Source of the DNA: Enterobacter sp. ENT03
GTDB taxonomy: Bacteria > Pseudomonadota > Gammaproteobacteria > Enterobacterales > Enterobacteriaceae
Assembly (NCBI RefSeq): GCF_019218745.1
Contig: NZ_JAHUXA010000008.1
Coordinates: 1-64,000, forward strand
Length of the DNA stretch: 64,000 nt
Direction of reading: 5' to 3'
Shown: one piece after another, positions 1 to 10,296 of the stretch
Layout of the letters: each line of letters begins with the position of its first letter
How positions within the stretch are numbered: the stretch's first letter is position 1
Made by a program: the position numbers and the translations under genes
Notes under the pieces: generated by a model
The model's input: only the letters and a program-made list of their open reading frames with translations
Told to the model about the DNA's origin: nothing
Database searches by the model: none

Positions 1-36
1 AAGGACGAGGAGAAAAATTTGTGGCAAACTGTCTGT

Positions 37-102
37 AAAGGCACGATGAGGTCTCTTCTGTATTGTTAGCGCAACCAGTAGATCACACTTCATCGTGCCT
101 TT
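37..102. repeat. 13-bp perfect inverted repeat, possible terminator of an off-window gene
   Basis: AAAGGCACGATGA at 37-49 is exactly complementary to TCATCGTGCCTTT at 90-102, with a 40-nt loop, and a T-rich run (catttttc) follows. In E. coli aroP lies on this side of ampE and converges on it, so this could be the aroP transcription terminator, but aroP itself is not visible. The rest of positions 1-270 holds no gene I can support. Confidence 0.4.
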
Positions 103-270
103 CATTTTTCTGGGGATACCTCAGCCCGCCGGGAGAGGGTTTTTCCCTGTTACCTGGTTCACACTTTCCCGCGAATAGCTGTTTTCTCCATGTCTTTGAC
201 GTAAACCTGCAACGCAAAAACCCCATAGCGCGCGAATAATTCTCTCCATATCTCAACGGGAGAATTGTCG

Positions 271-1665
271 ATGGACAACGCGAAACTGTCAGTCAAAGAA
301 AAGATCGGCTACGGAATGGGCGACGCCGGATGTAATATCATCTTTGGCGCTATCATGTTGTTTGTGAATTATTTCTATACGGACATATTTGGTCTTGCCC
401 CGGCGCTGGTGGGCGTGTTGCTGCTCTCTATCCGTGTTATTGACGCCGTAACTGACCCGATCATGGGGGCGCTGGCGGATCGCACCAAAAGCAAATATGG
501 GCGATTTCGTCCATGGCTGTTATGGATTGCCGTCCCTTATGCGGTGTTCAGCGTGCTGATGTTTACCACGCCGGACTGGACCTATAACAGCAAAGTTATC
601 TATGCCTTCATCACCTACTTCCTGCTGTCGCTGACCTATACCGCCATCAACATCCCTTATTGCTCTCTCGGCAGCGTTATCACCAACGATCCCAAAGAGC
701 GCGTGGCCTGCCAGTCTTACCGTTTTGTGATGGTGGGGATCGCCACCCTGCTGCTGTCGCTGACGCTGCTGCCTATGGCTGAGTGGTTTGGCGGCGAAGA
801 TAAAGCCAAAGGCTACCAGATGGCGATGACGGTGCTGGCGTTTATCGGCATGTGTATGTTCCTCTACTGCTTTGCGACGGTGCGCGAGCGTGTTAAGCCT
901 GCCGTCCCTACCAACGATGATCTGAAAAAAGACTTTAAAGACGTCTGGAAAAACGACCAGTGGGTACGCATTTTGCTGCTGACGCTGTGCAACGTCTGCC
1001 CTGGCTTCATCCGCATGGCGGCGACCATGTACTACGTCACCTGGGTCATGGGACAAAGCACCCATTTCGCCACGCTGTTTATCAGTCTCGGCGTGGTGGG
1101 CATGATGATCGGCAGCATGCTGGCCAAAGTGCTGACCGACCGCTGGTGTAAATTGCAGGTCTTCTTCTGGACTAACATCGTGCTGGCGATTTTCTCTGGC
1201 GGCTTCTACTTCCTCGATCCGCAGGCGACCACGCTTATCGTGGTGCTCTATTTCCTGCTCAATATCATTCATCAAATCCCCTCTCCGCTGCACTGGTCGC
1301 TGATGGCGGACGTGGATGATTACGGCGAGTGGAAAACCGGTAAACGCATTACCGGCATCAGCTTCTCCGGTAATCTGTTCTTCCTGAAAGTGGGTCTGGC
1401 GGTGGCGGGAGCGATGGTCGGCTTCCTGCTCTCCTGGTATGGCTACGACGCGGGCGCGAAAGCGCAAAGCCCGAGCGCCATCAACGGCATCGTGCTGCTG
1501 TTCAGCGTCATTCCGGGCGTGGGCTATTTGATCACCGCGGGCGTGGTACGTCTGTTAAAAGTCGACCGTGAAACCATGAAACAGATCCAGAGCGATCTGG
1601 AAAAACGTCGCGCTAACTATCGGGAACTGAGCGAGACGGCTTCACATCACCCGGTTAAACCATAA
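271..1665 (+). CDS. GPH-family (MFS) oligosaccharide:cation symporter, first copy
   Basis: Inner-membrane secondary transporter of the glycoside-pentoside-hexuronide family (MelB, YicJ, XynT/YagG group), predicted to import short plant-cell-wall oligosaccharides with a cation. About 464 residues with roughly twelve hydrophobic segments. The N-terminal KIGYGMGDAG stretch, the RVIDAVTDPIMGALADRT loop and the FRPWLLW motif are typical of the family. ATG 271 is chosen because GGGAG lies 8 nt upstream; a TTG six bases earlier would leave almost no spacing. Ten bases separate it from the GH43 gene downstream, so the two probably form an operon. The exact substrate is inferred only from that neighbour (arabino- or xylo-oligosaccharides). 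Confidence 0.85.
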   Translation: MDNAKLSVKEKIGYGMGDAGCNIIFGAIMLFVNYFYTDIFGLAPALVGVLLLSIRVIDAVTDPIMGALADRTKSKYGRFRPWLLWIAVPYAVFSVLMFTTPDWTYNSKVIYAFITYFLLSLTYTAINIPYCSLGSVITNDPKERVACQSYRFVMVGIATLLLSLTLLPMAEWFGGEDKAKGYQMAMTVLAFIGMCMFLYCFATVRERVKPAVPTNDDLKKDFKDVWKNDQWVRILLLTLCNVCPGFIRMAATMYYVTWVMGQSTHFATLFISLGVVGMMIGSMLAKVLTDRWCKLQVFFWTNIVLAIFSGGFYFLDPQATTLIVVLYFLLNIIHQIPSPLHWSLMADVDDYGEWKTGKRITGISFSGNLFFLKVGLAVAGAMVGFLLSWYGYDAGAKAQSPSAINGIVLLFSVIPGVGYLITAGVVRLLKVDRETMKQIQSDLEKRRANYRELSETASHHPVKP

Positions 1666-1675
1666 GGAAAGCCTG

Positions 1676-2626
1676 ATGAACACGTGGCCTAATCCCTTTA
1701 TCGAACAGCGCGCCGATCCCTTTATTCTGCACCACGATAATGCTTACTACTTTGTCGCCTCAGTACCGGAATACGATCGGCTGGAAATCCGCCGCGCCAG
1801 CACGCTCGAAGGATTACGCGAGGCACCTGCGACGGTGGTGTGGCATAAACCCGCCAGCGGCCCGATGAGCCAGCTCATCTGGGCGCCGGAGCTGCATCAT
1901 CTTGACGGCAAGTGGTATCTCTACTTTGCTGCCACACACACTCACGATCTGGATGCACTAAATATGTTCCAGCACCGCATGTTCGTGCTGGAGTGCGCCG
2001 ACGCCGATCCGCTGACCGGCCACTGGACGGAAAAAGGGCAGATAAAAACGCAGTTGGACTCTTTCTGTCTGGATGCGACCACGTTTAACCATCAGGGCAA
2101 ACAGTGGTATCTGTGGGCGCAAAAAGATCCGGCCATTGACGGCAACTCGAACCTGTATCTGGCAGAGCTGGAAAATCCCTGGACGATTAAGGGCAGGCCG
2201 GTGATGTTAAGCAAACCGGAGTTTGACTGGGAATGCCGCGGCTTTAAGGTCAACGAAGGTCCGGCGGTGCTGTTCCACGGCGATCGGTTATTTGTCAGTT
2301 ATTCCGCCAGCGCCACCGATGAGAACTACTGTCTTGGCCTGCTGTGGATCGATATTCATGCCGACCCGCTGAACCCGCAAAACTGGCATAAATCGCCGCA
2401 GCCGGTGTTTGTGACCAGCGATAAAAATCGCCAGTACGGGCCGGGGCATAACAGCTTTACACAAACGCCGGAAGGCGAAGACGTGCTGGTTTACCATGCG
2501 CGCAACTACACGGAGATCGAGGGCGATCCGCTCTACGATCCGAATCGTCATACGCGTCTGAAAGTGATCCAGTGGAAAGAGGACGGCATGCCGGACTTTG
2601 GGGTGCCACCGGCGGATACACGGTAA
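1676..2626 (+). CDS. GH43 family glycosidase (arabinanase/arabinofuranosidase-like)
   Basis: Intracellular glycoside hydrolase of family 43, a single five-bladed propeller of 316 residues without signal peptide. The inverting catalytic triad can be placed: base Asp14 (RADPFI), pKa-modulating Asp133 (CLDATTF) and acid Glu194 (NEGPAV); His258 in the GPGH loop is the usual metal-bound histidine. The sequence style is closest to exo-arabinanase/arabinofuranosidase-type GH43 enzymes, but substrate cannot be fixed from motifs. AAGGAAA precedes the ATG. It follows the symporter by 10 bases, suggesting uptake then cleavage of oligosaccharides in the cytoplasm. Confidence 0.8.
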   Translation: MNTWPNPFIEQRADPFILHHDNAYYFVASVPEYDRLEIRRASTLEGLREAPATVVWHKPASGPMSQLIWAPELHHLDGKWYLYFAATHTHDLDALNMFQHRMFVLECADADPLTGHWTEKGQIKTQLDSFCLDATTFNHQGKQWYLWAQKDPAIDGNSNLYLAELENPWTIKGRPVMLSKPEFDWECRGFKVNEGPAVLFHGDRLFVSYSASATDENYCLGLLWIDIHADPLNPQNWHKSPQPVFVTSDKNRQYGPGHNSFTQTPEGEDVLVYHARNYTEIEGDPLYDPNRHTRLKVIQWKEDGMPDFGVPPADTR

Positions 2627-2639
2627 CACAACGCTTCAG

Positions 2640-2660
2640 GCCCTTCTCTGAAGGGCTTTT
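2640..2660 (+). terminator. Rho-independent terminator after first symporter-GH43 pair
   Basis: Stem GCCCTTC/GAAGGGC (2640-2646 and 2650-2656) with a 3-nt loop followed by TTTT. It lies 14 bases past the GH43 stop and separates the first transporter-hydrolase pair from the second. Confidence 0.75.
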
Positions 2661-2703
2661 CACTCTGGTATAACAGCTGTAAAACCACCCCCAATCATGT
2701 CAG

Positions 2704-2744
2704 ACCAATTACCACAAAGTTATGTGACAACCTTCTCAATTGGT
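2704..2744 (+). promoter_or_regulatory. Candidate CRP site inside an inverted repeat
   Basis: TGTGA-N6-TCTCA at 2723-2738 matches the CRP consensus except for one base in the second half. It is framed by ACCAATT (2704-2710) and AATTGGT (2738-2744), an inverted repeat that could be a sugar-regulator operator. It lies about 100 bases upstream of the second symporter. Catabolite control of a sugar-uptake operon would be expected; this is inference from pattern. Confidence 0.45.
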
Positions 2745-2839
2745 TAAAAACATAACAACCAAGATAAATATCATAATAGCGAAACAAATGCCCAGTCCAT
2801 ACAGTAAAAAATATACACACTACTGTCTGGAGAAAAAAA

Positions 2840-4297
2840 TTGAACACAGTCAGGAAATTATCCGTCGCCGAGAAAATTGGCTTCGGCATGGGCGATGCTG
2901 CCTGCGGTATCGTATATTCTTCCGTCACAATGTTCTTAACTTATTTTTATACTGACATTTATGGACTTTCTGCCGCAGCGGTTGGAGTAATGTTTCTGGT
3001 AACACGTATTCTGGACGCTGTTACCGACCCATTAACCGGTCTGGTTGCCGATCGGGTCCGTACACGATGGGGGCATTTTCGCCCATGGTTAATTTGGTTT
3101 GCCATTCCTTATGCGGTTCTGGCGGTATTGACTTTCACCACACCTGATTTCGGTCAATCAGGAAAATTACTCTACGCCTATATTACTTACACCTTACTGA
3201 TGCTCTGCTACACCTTTATCAATATTCCCTATTGTGCGCTGGGCGGTGTAATTACCGCCGATGAAAAAGACCGCCTGTCTGCGCAATCTTACCGCTTTAC
3301 CATTTCTTCCCTGGCCGGATTAGTCGTCTCGGTCGCCACATTATTTTTAGTTGACTGGCTTGGTAAAGAAAATAAACAGTTTGGCTTTCAGGCCACTATG
3401 GCAATTATGGGAACCCTCGCCGTCATCATGCTTTTTTACTGCTTCTTTAGCACTTCAGAGCGCATCCGGCCCGGCACAGAAAACAACGGCAGCGTAATGG
3501 AAGACTTGCGCATTCTGCTGGCAAACGATCAATGGCGCATCGTGGCTATCATCACCTTTTTCTCTAGCATGGCAGGCGTGATGCGCAGCGCAGCCACGCT
3601 CTATTATGCCACGTACCTGATGCTCGGCGGCGTGGAGAGCGCGGCGGGAACGGCGATGAAATCCGCTTTTGTCTCCACAAGCGTCGTGGGCACGATTATC
3701 GGCAGTATTGTGGCGGGATATTTGGCCCAGCGTTATCGTGCAGTCTCACTGTTTAAAAATATTAACCTTCTTCTGGTGTTGATTGGCGTAGTGATGTTCT
3801 TCATTCCGCCGAACTGGCTGGTAGTCGTGTTCCCACTCTATTTCCTGGTCGGTTTTTTCCATCAAATGTATCAACCTTTCAAATGGAATATGATGGCTAA
3901 TGCTGCTGATTATGGCGAATGGAAATTTGGTCGCCGTATTACAGGCCTGTCTTTTTCCGGAAACTTATTTGCGCTTAAAATGGGCATGGCGGTCGCGGGT
4001 GCATTTGTTGGTTTTTCGTTGGGCTGGTTTGGCTATCAGGCGGGAGTTCCTACCCAAACATCGCTGGCAACGCATGGCATTATCGGCTTATTAACTATCG
4101 GTCCTTCTCTCTCTTATCTGATCCTTTACGGCCTGGCCTATTTTTATAAACTTGATGATAAAATGATGAGCCAAATCCAGTACGATTTAGCGCAGCGCCA
4201 AAATGATATAAATGAGACGGCAGATGAACATTCTCCGGTAACTACTGGCAGTACCCCCCAACCTTTAACTGCGAACGGAGGAAACCATCATGCCTGA
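2840..4297 (+). CDS. GPH-family (MFS) oligosaccharide:cation symporter, second copy
   Basis: Paralogue of the symporter at 271-1665: the same EKIGFGMGDA start, ILDAVTDPLTGLVADR loop and FRPWLIW motif, about 485 residues and roughly twelve membrane spans, with a longer hydrophilic C-terminal tail. It resembles E. coli XynT/YagG and YicJ. The start is a TTG: TGGAG lies 7 nt upstream, no ATG is available before residue 17, and the conserved N-terminus would otherwise be lost. Its 5' half is more AT-rich than the first copy. The last 8 bases overlap the following GH43 gene, so translation is coupled. Confidence 0.85.
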   Translation: MNTVRKLSVAEKIGFGMGDAACGIVYSSVTMFLTYFYTDIYGLSAAAVGVMFLVTRILDAVTDPLTGLVADRVRTRWGHFRPWLIWFAIPYAVLAVLTFTTPDFGQSGKLLYAYITYTLLMLCYTFINIPYCALGGVITADEKDRLSAQSYRFTISSLAGLVVSVATLFLVDWLGKENKQFGFQATMAIMGTLAVIMLFYCFFSTSERIRPGTENNGSVMEDLRILLANDQWRIVAIITFFSSMAGVMRSAATLYYATYLMLGGVESAAGTAMKSAFVSTSVVGTIIGSIVAGYLAQRYRAVSLFKNINLLLVLIGVVMFFIPPNWLVVVFPLYFLVGFFHQMYQPFKWNMMANAADYGEWKFGRRITGLSFSGNLFALKMGMAVAGAFVGFSLGWFGYQAGVPTQTSLATHGIIGLLTIGPSLSYLILYGLAYFYKLDDKMMSQIQYDLAQRQNDINETADEHSPVTTGSTPQPLTANGGNHHA

Positions 4298-5843
4298 TTA
4301 CGCTGCTCGTCCAGGTTATTATTGTAATCCCGTGATCCATGCTGATTATTCCGATCCCGATATTGTTCATGTCGGTAGCGATTTTTATATGGTGTCATCC
4401 AGCTTTAATCATTTTCCCGCGTTACCCGTGCTGCATTCGCGCGATTTGGTTAACTGGCAGATCATTAATCATGTCTTTTCAAACTTTGATAATTCCACTT
4501 ACGATACCGTTCAGCCGGGTAAGGGCGTCTGGGCACCTTCAATCCGCTACCATAACGGTAAATTCTGGGTCTTTTTCAGTACACCGGACGAAGGAATATT
4601 TATGTCGTTTACCGACGATCCTCGCGGTCAGTGGAGCACGCCCCACTGCCTGAAAAAGGCGCAGGGCTGGATCGATCCCTGCCCACTGTGGGATGCCGAC
4701 GGGCGTGCCTGGCTGGTACATGCTTTCGCGCACAGTCGCAGCGGTAAAAAACATCAGTTGCAGCTTGTGGAGATGTCACCGGATGGACGCTCACTTCTGG
4801 ACGAAGGACAAATTATTTACGACGGGGCGCTGGATCAGCCGACGCTCGAAGGCCCGAAGTTCACCAAACGTAACGACTGGTATTACATCTTTGCCCCGGC
4901 AGGCGGAGTAGAAACGGGCTGGCAGGCAGTGTTACGCGCCCGCAACCTTAGCGGCCCCTGGGAAGCGCGCGTCCTTTTACAGCAGGGGAAAACGAGCGTC
5001 AATGGTCCGCATCAGGGGGGCTACGTCGAACTGGAAAATGGCGAGTGCTGGTTTGTACATTTTCAGGATGCCGATCTCTATGGGCGAATTGTTCACTTAC
5101 AGCCGATGCACTGGCAAGAAGATGACTGGCCACGTCTGGGTGTCGAACACAATGCGCAAGGCATTGGTCAACCAGCTATGGAACATGTCCTGCCGTCGGT
5201 GGCGCAGCACCCGCAGGGTTTTCAGTGCCCGCAAACCAGCGATGACTTTCCTGAAGGCCGTCCGGGGTTGCAATGGCAATGGCAGGCGCACCCTCAACCA
5301 CACTGGTTACAGCAAACAGCGGAAGGTCACCTTACCCTCAGTTGTGTACCGATGCCTGAATACCAGGGCAGACTGGCATTGTATGCTCAGCCGAATCTGT
5401 TACTGCAAAAGTTTCCGGCCCGGGAATTTAGCGCCACAACATGCCTGAATGCTGGGCTTCAGCAGCAGGGCGAGATGAGCGGTCTGATAGTGTATGGCGA
5501 ACGTTATGCCACCCTGGCGCTTGAACAGCGTGCCGGTCAGCTAATATTGATTCTTCACAGCGCCTGGATGAGTGACTCAGGGATTTTGCATCAGCAACAA
5601 CGTGATATTACCGACTGGCCGACCACGACTCCACTGTGGCTTCGCGTCAAGGTTGCGGCGGGCGGACTTTGCTGGTTCAGCTACAGTGGCAACGGCGCAG
5701 AATGGCATGAGGTAACCCCGCATTTCGCCGCCGGAAAAGGCAAATGGGTGGGCGCGAAATTAGGCATCTTTGCCGCGTCCCGCTCGAGTGGCGATCCTGC
5801 AGGGAAGGCGTACTACTCGCATTTTCACGTTGAGATAAAGTGA
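4290..5843 (+). CDS. GH43 beta-xylosidase-like glycosidase with C-terminal beta-sandwich
   Basis: Cytoplasmic GH43 enzyme of 517 residues, the size and layout of E. coli YagH and other two-domain beta-xylosidase/arabinofuranosidases. The N-terminal propeller (about 1-310) carries base Asp22 (DYSDPDI), Asp129 (GWIDPCP) and acid Glu187 (TLEGPK). The C-terminal part (about 330-517) is a concanavalin-like sandwich that normally helps close the active site. A strong GGAGG precedes the ATG, which lies inside the 3' end of the symporter gene. Probable role: release of xylose or arabinose from imported oligosaccharides; substrate not proven. Confidence 0.85.
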   Translation: MPDYAARPGYYCNPVIHADYSDPDIVHVGSDFYMVSSSFNHFPALPVLHSRDLVNWQIINHVFSNFDNSTYDTVQPGKGVWAPSIRYHNGKFWVFFSTPDEGIFMSFTDDPRGQWSTPHCLKKAQGWIDPCPLWDADGRAWLVHAFAHSRSGKKHQLQLVEMSPDGRSLLDEGQIIYDGALDQPTLEGPKFTKRNDWYYIFAPAGGVETGWQAVLRARNLSGPWEARVLLQQGKTSVNGPHQGGYVELENGECWFVHFQDADLYGRIVHLQPMHWQEDDWPRLGVEHNAQGIGQPAMEHVLPSVAQHPQGFQCPQTSDDFPEGRPGLQWQWQAHPQPHWLQQTAEGHLTLSCVPMPEYQGRLALYAQPNLLLQKFPAREFSATTCLNAGLQQQGEMSGLIVYGERYATLALEQRAGQLILILHSAWMSDSGILHQQQRDITDWPTTTPLWLRVKVAAGGLCWFSYSGNGAEWHEVTPHFAAGKGKWVGAKLGIFAASRSSGDPAGKAYYSHFHVEIK

Positions 5844-5879
5844 TAAACAAGCCAGCGCTATGGCGCTGGCTTGTTTATC
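5842..5879. terminator. Bidirectional terminator between GH43 gene and ampE
   Basis: A perfect 17-bp stem (5842-5858 with 5863-5879) with a 4-nt loop (TATG). The stem has an A-rich 5' arm (gataaacaa) and T-rich 3' arm on both strands, so it can stop transcription of the convergent GH43 gene and ampDE. Confidence 0.8.
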
Positions 5880-5890
5880 GACCAGGAGGC

Positions 5891-6741
5891 TTACACCAGC
5901 GTCCCGTAAATCGTCAGCAGCGCCACCACAACGACTACCACAAACGACGTTTTCTTCGCCATCGACACCGCTACTTTTGGCGTTTCGACGCGGTCCAGAT
6001 GCGGCTCACGCGCCAGCGAATACTGCGCCAGTCGCGTTAACACCTGATACTGCGACGTATGGCGATCGGAAAGTGACGCAAACCAGGCCGGAAGCGCCTT
6101 TTCACCATGACCAATCAGCGCATACACCACGCCTACCAGCCGCGCCGGGATCCAGTCCAGCACATGCAGAATGGCATCGATGCCTGACTGATGGCGCTGC
6201 GGTGGCGTCATATAACGCGCCAGCCATGACTGCCAGGCGCGTAAAAACGCATATCCCACCAGCGTCACCGGCCCCCAGGTACCGCCGACGATAAACCAGA
6301 ACAGCGGCGCGAGGTAAAAGCGGAAGTTAATCCACAGCAGAGCGTTTTGCAGTTCGCGCAAAAACTCGCGCTCATCGCAGTCTGGCGGCACGCCATGGAT
6401 CATGGTCAGTTCGCTGGCCATCGCATCACGCGCATGGGCATCGCCGCGGGCGGCGGCTTTCAGATAGGCATGGTAGTGCAATCGCACCTTGCCCGCGCCG
6501 ATACACAACAGCCCGAGCATGATCCACACCACCAGCAGCGGCACGTTGAAAAACAGGCCATAGAGGGCGCGTAATACCAGAAACGTCGCCAGCATCGCCA
6601 GCGCGGTCATTCCCAGCGTGTGGAGCATGGAAAAATGGCGGATACGGCGGAACAGCACTTCAAGGCGGTGATCGAGCTGCCAGTGCTCGCCGAGTTTAAA
6701 CAGACGCTCGGCAATCAAAACCAACAGCATGGTAAACAACG

Positions 6742-6745
<4 letters not shown>
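5891..6745 (-). CDS. ampE: AmpE, inner-membrane regulatory protein
   Basis: Polytopic inner-membrane protein of 284 residues, the length of E. coli AmpE, encoded directly after ampD. It carries several hydrophobic segments, for example at the N-terminus ([12 protein letters not shown]) and the C-terminus ([19 protein letters not shown]). The family is linked to sensing in the ampC beta-lactamase/peptidoglycan recycling pathway, but its biochemical role is unsettled. The ATG overlaps the ampD stop by 4 bases (ATGA), the classic ampDE arrangement. Confidence 0.95.
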
Positions 6746-8287
<1,542 letters not shown>

Positions 8288-8295
8288 GACTGTTT

Positions 8296-8320
8296 GCCCG
8301 GCGCGACCCGCCGGGCAATT
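8296..8320 (+). terminator. Terminator after nadC
   Basis: GCCCGGCG (8296-8303) pairs with CGCCGGGC (8309-8316) over a 5-nt loop, followed by AATTTT. It lies just past the nadC stop and before the pilus genes. Confidence 0.6.
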
Positions 8321-8464
8321 TTCCGTAGCCGCTCGCATTAACCGTGTCGGCTTTTGCAACAAGTACAACATCTTCTGAAGCCGTCTTCTCAGACGAATTT
8401 TATCCCCTCGCACCGCCCCGCCGTTACTGCCACAGTCGCTCCAGGTCATCAAGGAGCTCACACT

Positions 8465-8914
8465 ATGTACACGCAAAAAGGATTTACCTTAATTGAGTTA
8501 ATGGTGGTTATCGGCATCATTTCCATCCTCAGCGCCATCAGCATTCCTGCCTATCAGAATTACCTGCGCAAAGCGGCGTTAACGGACATGCTGCAAACCT
8601 TCATCCCCTACCGGACAGCGATTGAACTTTGCGCCCTCGATCATGGCGGCGTGGCGGTCTGCGACGGGGGCAGCAATGGCATTCCCTCACCCACCACTAC
8701 GCGCTACGTCTCCGCCATGAGCGTGGCAAAAGGGGTGGTGGCGCTCACCGGCCAGGAAAGCCTGACCGGGCTTGGCGTTACCCTCACGCCACAGTGGAAT
8801 AACAGCAGCGGCATGACGGGCTGGGATCGGCTGTGCACCGTGCAGGACGATGGCGCGCTCAAGCAGGCCTGCGAAGAGGTGTTTCGCTTTAGCGGTGAAC
8901 AGGGGGCGAAATGA
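8465..8914 (+). CDS. ppdD: Type IV major prepilin PpdD
   Basis: Major pilin of the enterobacterial type IV pilus, 149 residues. Short positively charged leader MYTQKG with the prepilin peptidase site G|FTLIELMVV: Phe+1 is the methylated residue and Glu+5 is present. A hydrophobic helix to about residue 30 follows, then a globular C-terminal domain with two pairs of cysteines. AAGGAG precedes the ATG by 9 nt; the frame upstream is open but has no leader-like sequence. It overlaps hofB by 4 bases. Confidence 0.95.
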   Translation: MYTQKGFTLIELMVVIGIISILSAISIPAYQNYLRKAALTDMLQTFIPYRTAIELCALDHGGVAVCDGGSNGIPSPTTTRYVSAMSVAKGVVALTGQESLTGLGVTLTPQWNNSSGMTGWDRLCTVQDDGALKQACEEVFRFSGEQGAK

Positions 8915-10296
8915 AACAGGAACAGCTAATCGGCCTGTGTCAGCGCCACAACGCGCTGCTACTGGAGATTGACGAAGCGCGGATCCGCATCGCCGTGCCG
9001 GGCGATGCCCCGGCAGATCTGCTGGCCGCGCTGCGCTTCGCCACCCAAAAGCGTATCGACATCGCATGCTGGACGCCGGAGGAGATGGAAAAATACCGGC
9101 AACGTCTCTCTGCCCCGCAACTGGCTGCGGTGCCGCAGGACAGCGCCACGGCGACAGCCTTTCTCGATCACACCCTGCAACAGGCATTAACGCTACGGGC
9201 ATCAGATATTCACTTTGAGCCGGGCGACAGTGATTTTCGTATCCGTTTACGGGTGGACGGCGTGTTGCACGCACTACCACTGGTGTCACCGGCAATGGCG
9301 AAAACCCTCGTGGCGCGTCTGAAAGTGCTGGGCAATCTGGACATCGCTGAGCGCCGCCTGCCGCAGGACGGTCAATTCACCGTGACGCTCGGTGGCAAAG
9401 CCATCTCCTTTCGCATTGCTACTCTGCCCTGCCGCTACGGTGAAAAAGTCGTTCTGCGTCTGCTGCATCAGGTCAATCAGGCGCTGGATCTGTCACAGCT
9501 CGGCATGCTGCCGGATCAGCTGGCACAGTTTCAGACCGCCCTCAGCAAACCCCAGGGATTACTGCTGGTGACCGGGCCAACCGGCAGCGGCAAAACGGTG
9601 ACGCTCTACAGCGCCCTGCAAACGCGCAATCACGTTGAGGTGAACATTTGCAGCGTGGAAGATCCCATTGAGATCCCGCTGGCGGGGCTTAACCAGACGC
9701 AGATCAATCCGCGTGCGGGCCTGAGCTTTCAGAGCGTACTGCGCGCATTGCTGCGGCAGGATCCGGATATTGTGATGGTGGGTGAGATCCGCGATGGCGA
9801 AACCGCGGAGATCGCCATTAAAGCGTCGCAGACCGGACATCTGGTGCTGTCGACGCTGCACACCAACTCCACCAGCGAAACCCTGACGCGCATTCAGCAA
9901 ATGGGCGTGGCACCGTGGATGCTCGCCTCCGCGTTATCGCTGGTGGTGGCGCAAAGGCTGGTGCGCAAACTCTGCCCCCACTGCCGGACAAAAACGCAGA
10001 GCGACACGCTGATCCCGGCATCGCTATGGCCGAGCCCGTTGCCACAGTGGCAATCCACCGGCTGCGATCAGTGCTATCACGGTTTTTACGGCAGAATCGC
10101 GCTGTTTGAAGTGCTGCCGATGAATAAGGCACTGCGGCAGGCTATCGCCGCCGGTGCGACAGCCAGTGATATTCAATGCAAAGCACGCGAGGCGGGTATG
10201 ACCACGCTGTTCGAGAGCGGCTGTCTGGCCGTCGAACAAGGACTGACCACCCAGGAAGAGCTGCTGCGGGTACTGGGTATTCCCCATGCCGATTAA
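8911..10296 (+). CDS. hofB: HofB, type IV pilus assembly ATPase (GspE/PilB family)
   Basis: Cytoplasmic hexameric ATPase that powers pilus extension. 461 residues as in E. coli. Walker A GPTGSGKT at 222-229, Asp box and Walker B in the VMVGEIRDGETAEIA segment, and a zinc tetracysteine with CPHC at 355-358 and CDQC near 387. It lies between the prepilin and HofC genes, overlapping both, so the three form one translationally coupled operon. Confidence 0.95.
   Translation: MKQEQLIGLCQRHNALLLEIDEARIRIAVPGDAPADLLAALRFATQKRIDIACWTPEEMEKYRQRLSAPQLAAVPQDSATATAFLDHTLQQALTLRASDIHFEPGDSDFRIRLRVDGVLHALPLVSPAMAKTLVARLKVLGNLDIAERRLPQDGQFTVTLGGKAISFRIATLPCRYGEKVVLRLLHQVNQALDLSQLGMLPDQLAQFQTALSKPQGLLLVTGPTGSGKTVTLYSALQTRNHVEVNICSVEDPIEIPLAGLNQTQINPRAGLSFQSVLRALLRQDPDIVMVGEIRDGETAEIAIKASQTGHLVLSTLHTNSTSETLTRIQQMGVAPWMLASALSLVVAQRLVRKLCPHCRTKTQSDTLIPASLWPSPLPQWQSTGCDQCYHGFYGRIALFEVLPMNKALRQAIAAGATASDIQCKAREAGMTTLFESGCLAVEQGLTTQEELLRVLGIPHAD

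Noticed and set aside
520-1467. Open frame antisense to the first symporter (about 315 codons)
   Set aside because: His/Arg/Gln-rich product typical of an antisense shadow of a membrane protein gene.
5842-5879. 17-bp inverted repeat as an insertion-sequence end or attachment site
   Set aside because: A single copy located between convergent stops with A- and T-rich flanks is best explained as a bidirectional terminator.
8354-8464. N-terminal extension of PpdD
   Set aside because: It would destroy the short charged prepilin leader; AAGGAG marks the ATG at 8465.
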